From: a bacterium
GTDB lineage: Bacteria; Vulcanimicrobiota; CADAWZ01
Assembly: GCA_024409025.1 (NCBI GenBank)
Contig: JAKSUM010000069.1
Coordinates: forward strand, 1 to 6,868
DNA: 6,868 nt
Reading direction: 5' to 3'
The translations under genes were made by a program, and so were the position numbers. Below the pieces are notes generated by a model. The model was not told where the DNA came from. It saw nothing but the letters and a program-made list of their open reading frames with translations, and ran no database searches. The first letter of the stretch is position 1. Each line of letters starts with the position of its first letter. Below are positions 1 to 5,650 of this stretch, one piece after another.

Positions 1-506
1 ATCAAATTTGCCTTATCAAGCCTCAAGCGACCGGAAGAATCAATATATTCATCCGAAACATTAACTGCCTCGACCTTGGCAATAAACATATCATGAGACC
101 CCAGTTCAACGGTATTTACAATCCTGCATTCAATATTAACAGGCGAAGCAGCTATCATCGGAGCCGATACAACTGAAGACTCCGTCATCTTAAGATTCAA
201 AAAAGCGACCTTATCAATATCCCTTCCGCTTCTGACCCCGCAGAAATCAGCCGCCCTACACAGCTGCTCATTGACAAGATTGATGACAAAGCAGCCGGAC
301 TCGGAAATAATCCCATGCGAAAAACGCTCTTTTCGTACTGAAATATAGCACATAGAGGGCTCTGAGTTAATAGTACCGGTCCATGCCGCTGTCATGATAT
401 TAGGCTTTTCCATTGTGCCGCATGAAACCATTACTGCCGGAAGAGGATAAATCATGGTTCCAGGCTTCCATGTTACTTTTTTTACATCTGAATCAATATT
501 TTTCAT
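1..506 (-). CDS. Flavin reductase family protein (FMN-binding, RutF/DIM6-NTAB type), 3' end missing
   Basis: The reading frame starts with ATG at 506 and runs open to the left edge, giving 168 complete residues of a family that is usually about 190 long, so only the C-terminus is lost. I translated it directly from the minus strand. The protein opens MKNIDSDVKKVTWKPGTMIY and then carries features of the flavin reductase-like FMN-binding split barrel: PLPAVMVSCG, NIMTAAWTGTINSEP, ISVRKERFSHG, FVINLVNE, ADFCGVRSGRDIDK, SPVNIECR and ELGSHDMF. Family members are cytoplasmic flavoproteins that bind FMN and often reduce it with NAD(P)H; the exact substrate cannot be told from sequence. The start is supported by GGGGA seven bases upstream. 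The ATG overlaps the dacB stop codon (ATGA), which suggests translational coupling. The family call is firm; the physiological role is unknown. Confidence 0.9.
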   Translation of the reverse strand, partial: MKNIDSDVKKVTWKPGTMIYPLPAVMVSCGTMEKPNIMTAAWTGTINSEPSMCYISVRKERFSHGIISESGCFVINLVNEQLCRAADFCGVRSGRDIDKVAFLNLKMTESSVVSAPMIAASPVNIECRIVNTVELGSHDMFIAKVEAVNVSDEYIDSSGRLRLDKANL

Positions 507-1948
507 TGCCGTATCCCCGTATTTGCTATACATGAAACAAAGGCATCCTCAAATCCCTTGAAGACAGACGGACCAAGCTTATGGTTATTCGAGATGATTG
601 AAAATACGGCAGTATCCCCGTCATTAGTCACAACATAGCCTGAAAGAGAAGAGACACCGTTAATCGTTCCGGTCTTTGCCCATACATTATTATCAGACAT
701 CCTGTATTTAAGAGTCCCGTCAACTCCGCTGACCGGAAAAGTTCTCAAAAACTCTTTCGAATGCTTGTCCTTAAGCATAAAGACAAGAAGGCCGCCAAGC
801 TGTCTGGAGGATATCCTGTTAAGATCGGAAAGTCCGCATCCGTCCGCAATAACAATGCCTTTAGTGTCAATCCCTGCTTCCTTAAAAAGATTAAGCACGG
901 ACTCACCTGATTTTGCAAGGCTTCCCTTGCCGTTAATCTCGGCGCCTATTGTCTTAAACACGTGCTGGGCAAGCATATTATCGCTTTCCTTCATCATGGG
1001 AATGAGAATTTCCAGAAGTCTCGGAGATTCATGTCTTGCCAATTCAACAAACTCGGCATATTTATATCTGCTGTCAGACTCAGGAATCAGCCTTGTCGTT
1101 CCCGTATTATAAATACTTTGCGTCTTAAGAATCTTTTCAAAGGCATCAATGGAAAAGAGAGAAGGATTATGGACAGTTATTGTAGCCCCTCCATTTTCTC
1201 CTGGGGCTATGCTGCCTTTTACGGTTATGTCATTAGTCCCTCTCTTTCTTATCATGCTTATGTCAGTATATCCGCCGGAAACGGTATTGTCATTAACATT
1301 GAAAATTGAAGAGTCCGGAACAAAAGATACAGCTCCCCTCATGAGAGTAATCTGTACAAGATTGGCATTAAGGGAAAGGCCGGCACACTCGGCAGCATAT
1401 GAATCCAGTATATATCTGTCCTTCCAGCCCTTGCCTGTAAACTCCCTGTCAAAAACGGAGTCATCTCCAATTATGTCACCAGTTATCCTGCGGAGGCCTT
1501 TTTTCGCAAGCTCTTCTGCAAGCTCTTCAAATACCGCAGTAGGGGAATCAAAGAAAGGCTTGCAAAAAGTAGGGTCGCCCGAACCGACAAGATATAAAGA
1601 GCCTTCCATAAGGCCTCCTCTTTTTTCGTCTATGGGAGTGCCGTATACGGAGGTAACATATCTGTAATCAGGTCCGAGATAATGAATGGCAGATGCCGCA
1701 GTAAGAATTTTAAGATTGGAAGCCGGAGCAAGAAGCCTGTCCGGAAAATATTCAAAAATAGTTTTTCCTTCAGAATCGCACACATAGATGCTCAAATCGC
1801 CGTTTGAAGCAGCTTGGGAAGCTTCAACATAATTCTGAAGCTTTTCCTTCAGAAGCCCTGCGTATGACGCCGCAGGGCATGCTGCAATAAATGCAATAAC
1901 AAGAATAAATGAGAGGATGGCGATCCGCACTCTGTCAATCACTCTCAT
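503..1948 (-). CDS. dacB: D-alanyl-D-alanine carboxypeptidase/endopeptidase, PBP4 (peptidase S13) family
   Basis: This 481-residue exported serine peptidase trims the terminal D-Ala of peptidoglycan stem peptides and may cut cross-links. All three penicillin-binding motifs are present: SNLK at 77-80 (nucleophile Ser77, Lys80), SDN at 322-324 and KTG at 425-427. Other S13 hallmarks are GSGDPTF near 123-129, LSLNAN near 191-196, DGCGLS near 369-374 and SGVDGTL near 407-413. The long stretch between SxxK and SxN fits the extra domains inserted in PBP4 proteins, and the length is normal for the family. Residues 7-23 form a hydrophobic signal segment. It could be cleaved after Ala30 (SYA/G) or, less likely, lipidated at Cys24 (IAAC). 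A TTG six bases further upstream sits one base from the Shine-Dalgarno sequence, so the ATG at 1948 is preferred. It follows DUF5693 and overlaps the flavin reductase gene by four bases. Confidence 0.95.
   Translation of the reverse strand: MRVIDRVRIAILSFILVIAFIAACPAASYAGLLKEKLQNYVEASQAASNGDLSIYVCDSEGKTIFEYFPDRLLAPASNLKILTAASAIHYLGPDYRYVTSVYGTPIDEKRGGLMEGSLYLVGSGDPTFCKPFFDSPTAVFEELAEELAKKGLRRITGDIIGDDSVFDREFTGKGWKDRYILDSYAAECAGLSLNANLVQITLMRGAVSFVPDSSIFNVNDNTVSGGYTDISMIRKRGTNDITVKGSIAPGENGGATITVHNPSLFSIDAFEKILKTQSIYNTGTTRLIPESDSRYKYAEFVELARHESPRLLEILIPMMKESDNMLAQHVFKTIGAEINGKGSLAKSGESVLNLFKEAGIDTKGIVIADGCGLSDLNRISSRQLGGLLVFMLKDKHSKEFLRTFPVSGVDGTLKYRMSDNNVWAKTGTINGVSSLSGYVVTNDGDTAVFSIISNNHKLGPSVFKGFEDAFVSCIANTGIRQ
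514..518 (-). promoter_or_regulatory. Ribosome binding site of the flavin reductase gene
   Basis: GGGGA on the minus strand lies seven bases before the ATG at 506, inside the last codons of dacB. It supports that start and indicates that the gene can recruit ribosomes itself as well as by coupling to dacB. Confidence 0.55.
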
Positions 1949-1955
1949 AACCAAA

Positions 1956-1959
1956 CTCC
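1956..1959 (-). promoter_or_regulatory. Ribosome binding site that decides the dacB start
   Basis: GGAG on the minus strand ends seven bases before the ATG at 1948. It ends only one base before the in-frame TTG at 1954, which is too close to serve as a start. The GGAG lies in the 8-base palindrome CTCCGGAG (1956-1963). Confidence 0.7.
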
Positions 1960-2011
1960 GGAGGGATAAAATATTTCAAAATCGAAAAAATATTTTCGTT
2001 TTATTCTTTTT

Positions 2012-4066
2012 TTATTCCTTCCTTTTTTCAGGAGTATTTTCAACTTTTTTTTCACAATATTTTGAGCCGAGAAAAAAGCAGGCGGCAAGCATGCAAGAGC
2101 CTATAATCCATCCTATAATGGCGCCTGATGCGACTCTGATTGCGGTAATGGAAATGGGGGTATGAATATGCGCAAACGTATCGGTAACATCAGCAGCTCC
2201 GACAGCCGCAGCAATAACAAGAAGCCATGACAGACGCTCAAGCCCGAACAGCCTGAGGGCGCCAAAAAGCATTACTGCAGGAAATCCAAGAGCAAATTCC
2301 TTAAATCTCGGCCTTACCGTCAGTATCCCTGTAAGCAGGGATCTCATGGACAGCTCAGTTTTTGATACGGACCCCTCGGAAGCATTTCCAGTCCTTAATA
2401 TATAATATCCGCCAATGCCGGCGAGAAAAAAGGCGGCAAAAGCATGGATAAATCTGACTGACTTTCCTGCAATATCCTTCAAAGCATCAGCAATGCCCCT
2501 GTCTCCGGCAATCCAAAGCAGCCATGAACATATCGGGGCAACTATCATGACAAGCTTTATGCCTCTGAACATGTCCGCCTGTATATAAAACTCAGGGCTT
2601 GCAAGAATGGACGCTATTATAATTCCACCGGCTGATGACATAAGAACAATATTACAAAGAGCAAGAGATGATTTTTTCCATGCGTCTGAAAAACAATGTT
2701 TTCCAAGCAGATCCTTGAAAATATTAAAACTCATCAGAATTCCGGAAAGCGGGAAAGAGACTCCGGCAGCAAGAGCGGCAAGCTTCCTGTAAAGTGAAAT
2801 TTTTCCAGTAAATATCATTACCGCAGCCAGGATAACCCAAAGAATAAGACAGGCAAGCTCTATTTTCGCACTACATCTGATACTGCCTAACCCCTTAAGC
2901 AGTCTTGCAAGAATAATAAATCCGAGAAGAGCCCCGAATGAAATTATAAAAGCATATGAAACAGGATAAGGCTTATTCTGGAAAGGGAATGAAATTCCAA
3001 GTTTAAGGCCGTTAGACAAGGCAGCAGCAGCTATTCCGGAAATATAGGAAACATTAAGCTCAAGAGGTGAAACACCGGCAGGAGCAGCCAGATGCGGCCT
3101 TATAAATATAACCCTTATATTTCTCTCTCTCATTCCAAGAGAGTATTTTTCAATCATTCCATCCACAGTAAGCCTGCGCTGCTGAAGAGGAACTATCGTC
3201 ATAAGCCTCACCGCATTTTCAGGGCATTTCAGTCCCAAAGCCTGGATTCCCTTCTGCATGGATTTGGCGTTCGCAGCCTCCATAATACCGAAAATGAGTC
3301 CTTCCCTCTTAATTGCGGCTGCCGTATTTTCCATAAAATAAGGATATCCTATGACATCATTGTCTGAGCCGGCAAAAAGAAGCTTGTCCGCATGATATTC
3401 CCTCTTAAGCAGAGACAGGAAGGAATCTATTTTTTCAGGGTTAATATTCTGCCTGTTTTCAGGCCTGAGTATTATTCCAAAGCCCATAGAAGAGCATGAC
3501 TCTATATTTTCAAGAGAAAATCCGCAGAGTGAAGTCTCAAGAGATTTTCTTGATATGGCAAATTCAAAAATAGCAGGATTGTCATGGCTTATATTTTCCG
3601 GCATATATATCGTCTTCATATCCGGAAGTGACAGGAAGGAAAAAGTCTTAAGCTCTCTTGCAGCATCGGCAGAATATACGGCAGCATATGATTTTTCAGG
3701 AGAAATATCATCATACGGAATTCCAAGGTCAGGCAGCTTTTTTTTCAGCTCATATCCAAAAAAAAGTGACAGGCGTCCTGCAAAAGCAAGAGATTCTATA
3801 TTATCCTCAGAAAATGCAACGGACGAAAGTCCTGCTTTCTTAAAATCATACATCATGCTCTTGAAATCAAGGCTGTTTGACTTTGCAAATTCAGAAAGAG
3901 AAGCAAAATCAGCTGTAATCTCCAAATTATCGCATGCCTTCTCAGATGCAGATCGCCCGACAAGCACAAAAATAGCGAAAGCAATTACAGCCGCAAGCAG
4001 AATATAAGGATAATTCCTCTTAATAAAAGAAAGAGGCGATAACGCCTCTCCATGATTTTCAGACAT
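2012..4066 (-). CDS. DUF5693 family polytopic membrane protein
   Basis: This is a 684-residue integral membrane protein of unknown function. One helix at about 20-37 is followed by a large domain (about 40-365) that should lie outside the cytoplasm, and then by a membrane block with about nine further helices, near 368-389, 402-420, 427-447, 464-489, 502-520, 537-557, 592-608, 611-627 and 643-667. The short tail is strongly charged. Two motifs that I recall as conserved in DUF5693 are present: RPRFKEF at 585-591, between helices, and HIHTP at 633-637. The family occurs in Bacillota and relatives, often near csaB or other surface polysaccharide genes, which suggests an envelope role; that link is from memory and no csaB lies here. 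The ATG is 15 bases after the previous stop, with no clear Shine-Dalgarno sequence (only CTGG), so translation may depend on the upstream gene. The first helix begins 20 residues in, which supports this start. Confidence 0.85.
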   Translation of the reverse strand: MSENHGEALSPLSFIKRNYPYILLAAVIAFAIFVLVGRSASEKACDNLEITADFASLSEFAKSNSLDFKSMMYDFKKAGLSSVAFSEDNIESLAFAGRLSLFFGYELKKKLPDLGIPYDDISPEKSYAAVYSADAARELKTFSFLSLPDMKTIYMPENISHDNPAIFEFAISRKSLETSLCGFSLENIESCSSMGFGIILRPENRQNINPEKIDSFLSLLKREYHADKLLFAGSDNDVIGYPYFMENTAAAIKREGLIFGIMEAANAKSMQKGIQALGLKCPENAVRLMTIVPLQQRRLTVDGMIEKYSLGMRERNIRVIFIRPHLAAPAGVSPLELNVSYISGIAAAALSNGLKLGISFPFQNKPYPVSYAFIISFGALLGFIILARLLKGLGSIRCSAKIELACLILWVILAAVMIFTGKISLYRKLAALAAGVSFPLSGILMSFNIFKDLLGKHCFSDAWKKSSLALCNIVLMSSAGGIIIASILASPEFYIQADMFRGIKLVMIVAPICSWLLWIAGDRGIADALKDIAGKSVRFIHAFAAFFLAGIGGYYILRTGNASEGSVSKTELSMRSLLTGILTVRPRFKEFALGFPAVMLFGALRLFGLERLSWLLVIAAAVGAADVTDTFAHIHTPISITAIRVASGAIIGWIIGSCMLAACFFLGSKYCEKKVENTPEKRKE
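4022..4049 (-). terminator. Terminator-like hairpin inside the start of the DUF5693 gene
   Basis: On the minus strand AGAGGCG and CGCCTCT form a perfect 7-bp stem (4049-4043 with 4038-4032) around the loop TTAT. It is followed at once by TTCTTTTATT. This has the layout of an intrinsic terminator but lies about 18-45 bases into the coding region. It may act as an attenuator, tune translation initiation, or be chance. The shape is plain from the sequence; the function is inferred. Confidence 0.35.
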
Positions 4067-4081
4067 AATAATATACCAGTT

Positions 4082-4609
4082 TTACTTTATTTTATTTTCT
4101 TCTTTAATATATTTGTTTTCAACTTCGCGCAAAGCCTTCATGCCTTCATAGGCGTCATCAGGAAGATCCATTGCCGTAGTGTACCTGAGAGTTTCATCAG
4201 GATCGCTGAAGGAAAAAAAGAATCTTGAAGTAGGCGCATCGAAGGCAAAAAATCTGCTTACCCGCTCTGTAGGCCAATTTTTCATTGAATACCGCTCAAA
4301 AACAGCTTTAATCTCATTAAGGGATTCAAGCGGCGCCTTATATCTGACGGAAACTCCCCTGTCAGCATGGTGGACAGCATCAAATTTCGTTATAATGACG
4401 AAGTCGCCTTCTCTTTTAAATTCAACAGAATGGCTGGAGCCAATCATATCTCCGCTCGATGAATAAGAGTATAAGCAGAGGGAACCTTTCATGTTACCTC
4501 CTGCCGAATATGCAGAAACAGTCAATGTAAGGATTAAGGAAATACATACTGTCAATGCAATCGGGCTGAAAAATTTAAATCCTTTTTTATTTAGAATTAT
4601 TTTTGCCAT
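4082..4609 (-). CDS. Secreted protein of unknown function
   Basis: This 175-residue protein matches no family I can name with confidence. A basic N-terminus (MAKIILNKKGFK) is followed by a hydrophobic stretch at about 15-33 and a likely signal peptidase I site after SAYSA (about residue 36). That leaves a mature domain of about 139 residues outside the cytoplasm. The mature part looks like beta strands first (GSLCLYSYSSSG, HSVEFKREGDFVIITKF), then a probable helix and turn LNEIKAVFERYSMKNWP (97-113), then strands rich in Phe (RFFFSFSDPD) and a charged helical tail. The LNEI...YSMKNW pattern loosely recalls a domain in some clostridial lipoproteins, but this is weak. The start overlaps the DUF697-like gene by 23 bases and has no clear Shine-Dalgarno sequence, so it is probably translated by reinitiation. 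The export signal and operon position support a real gene. Confidence 0.75.
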   Translation of the reverse strand: MAKIILNKKGFKFFSPIALTVCISLILTLTVSAYSAGGNMKGSLCLYSYSSSGDMIGSSHSVEFKREGDFVIITKFDAVHHADRGVSVRYKAPLESLNEIKAVFERYSMKNWPTERVSRFFAFDAPTSRFFFSFSDPDETLRYTTAMDLPDDAYEGMKALREVENKYIKEENKIK

Positions 4610-5570
4610 TACCGAACAATTTTCTGTACCATGAAAAAGACTTTGAGCATCTTCTTACGGCAGATTCATATATTTTCTTAAGCTCTTCAGCAGTCGGAAA
4701 TCTTTTATCCCTGTAAAAGCACTTTGCAGCAAATCCGACCGTATAGGTGCCGCCAAAAGCAATGGAAGACTTCAATACGGGACCTGCCAATGGAATAACT
4801 CCGACAAGGAATTTAGCAACAGCCTTCCATCCGAATCCTCCGGCAAGCACAGGCCACAATTCCTTCATTCTGTCAAAGAAATCAAGCTCCGCTCCATAAA
4901 TGCCGGCAATCCTCATACCAAGCCTTATCTGATTGGCAGTAAGCAGAAGAGTCTCACCAGGAGCAGCAAACAATCCGGCAACAGGCCCTATCAAAGGTAT
5001 ATCTGCAGGTATTGAAGAAACAAGCGCAATACCCGCATTCTCTCCGGAAACCTTAGTTATTAGATCATCGCAAAGAGCATCGCGAAGTCCAGGGTATATC
5101 CTTGCTGCCGCATAGGCTGGCTTGCCCAAATATCTTACAAGCTCAGATATGAAGGATTCGTCATTCGAATACCATATCGGTCTTCTCAGCGATATCTTGA
5201 GAAAAAGGGAATTTATATTCTCCCGGGGCTGTGCATCCCTCGTTTTCCTTGAACAGCATATAATCTTCTTCCTCAAAGCAGGAGGTATAGGTCTGAATAT
5301 CCTGCTAAGCTCCTCAATGGTCATACACGATTCATCAATAAAAAACAGGGAATATGTTGACGCTCCAATTACAGCGCATTCATCAGCAGAAGAAGGGAAA
5401 GGCCTTATCCTCACATCTCCGTCTTCAGGCATAATAGCAGACGCGGCAGCAAGAGCATTAAGCTCGTCTCCGAAAAATTCAATACTTACGGACGAGGCGA
5501 ACTCATTCTGCAGCTCAGACATAGAAAAATAAGATCTAAATATCTTAAACAGATCAGCTATGCTTTCCAT
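4587..5570 (-). CDS. DUF697-like protein lacking an evident GTPase P-loop
   Basis: The C-terminal part of this 327-residue protein (about 165-305) resembles DUF697, the hydrophobic domain found behind Era-like GTPase domains. It has two apolar segments with the typical pattern: SSIPADIPLIGPVAGLFAAP, then LLLTANQIRLGMRIAGIYG (about 185-226), and later VAKFLVGVIPLAGPVLKSSIAFGGTYTVGF (about 251-280), followed by a charged helix (TAEELKKIYESA). The N-terminal half is where the GTPase usually sits, but it has no GxxxxGK[ST] and no clear NKxD; FFGDELNALAAAS (33-45) occupies roughly the P-loop position. It may be a degenerate, non-binding GTPase fold or an unrelated domain. No signal peptide is seen, so it probably acts at the inner face of the membrane. 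An in-frame TTG at 5606 would add 12 residues but lies in the terminator flank; the ATG at 5570 follows GGAGAAGG and is chosen. Confidence 0.75.
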   Translation of the reverse strand: MESIADLFKIFRSYFSMSELQNEFASSVSIEFFGDELNALAAASAIMPEDGDVRIRPFPSSADECAVIGASTYSLFFIDESCMTIEELSRIFRPIPPALRKKIICCSRKTRDAQPRENINSLFLKISLRRPIWYSNDESFISELVRYLGKPAYAAARIYPGLRDALCDDLITKVSGENAGIALVSSIPADIPLIGPVAGLFAAPGETLLLTANQIRLGMRIAGIYGAELDFFDRMKELWPVLAGGFGWKAVAKFLVGVIPLAGPVLKSSIAFGGTYTVGFAAKCFYRDKRFPTAEELKKIYESAVRRCSKSFSWYRKLFGNGKNNSK

Positions 5571-5579
5571 ACAACAAAA

Positions 5580-5587
5580 CCTTCTCC
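5580..5587 (-). promoter_or_regulatory. Ribosome binding site of the DUF697-like gene
   Basis: GGAGAAGG on the minus strand ends nine bases before the ATG at 5570. It supports that start over the TTG at 5606, which lies directly next to the hairpin after thrS and has no such signal. Confidence 0.65.
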
Positions 5588-5604
5588 GGAACAGCCCCGG
5601 CCGC

Positions 5605-5641
5605 AAAACTGCCGCGCCGGGAAAAAATCTCAGCGCGGCAG
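5605..5641 (-). terminator. Probable intrinsic terminator after thrS, weak U-tract
   Basis: On the minus strand CTGCCGCGC (5641-5633) and GCGCGGCAG (5617-5609) form a perfect 9-bp GC-rich stem with a 15-base loop, starting nine bases after the thrS stop codon. Only four T follow before GCGG, so termination may be partial and allow read-through into the DUF697-like gene. A run of six T lies inside the loop. A smaller competing hairpin (5632-5645) shares bases with it. No promoter could be identified in the rest of the 80-base spacer. Confidence 0.6.
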
Positions 5642-5650
5642 CGCTTAAAG

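Noticed and set aside
1149..1667. Plus-strand reading frame of 172 codons opposite dacB
   Set aside because: The opposite frame encodes a complete S13 peptidase with all catalytic motifs; this frame shows only compositional patterns and no domain.
1983..1998. AT-rich hairpin (CGAAAA/TTTTCG) in the spacer before dacB
   Set aside because: The stem has only six pairs, mostly A-T, in an A/T-rich spacer and no proper U-tract follows, so it is not convincing as a terminator or operator. No promoter with good -35 and -10 boxes was found in the spacer either.
1917..2165. Plus-strand frame of 82 codons across the dacB-DUF5693 junction
   Set aside because: It overlaps the 3' end of DUF5693 and the start of dacB, has no clear ribosome binding site, and its hydrophobic run comes from the T-rich spacer.
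5571..5606. Upstream TTG start extending the DUF697-like protein by 12 residues
   Set aside because: The added residues are Arg/Cys-rich, come from the flank of the terminator hairpin and read through the Shine-Dalgarno sequence that serves the ATG at 5570.
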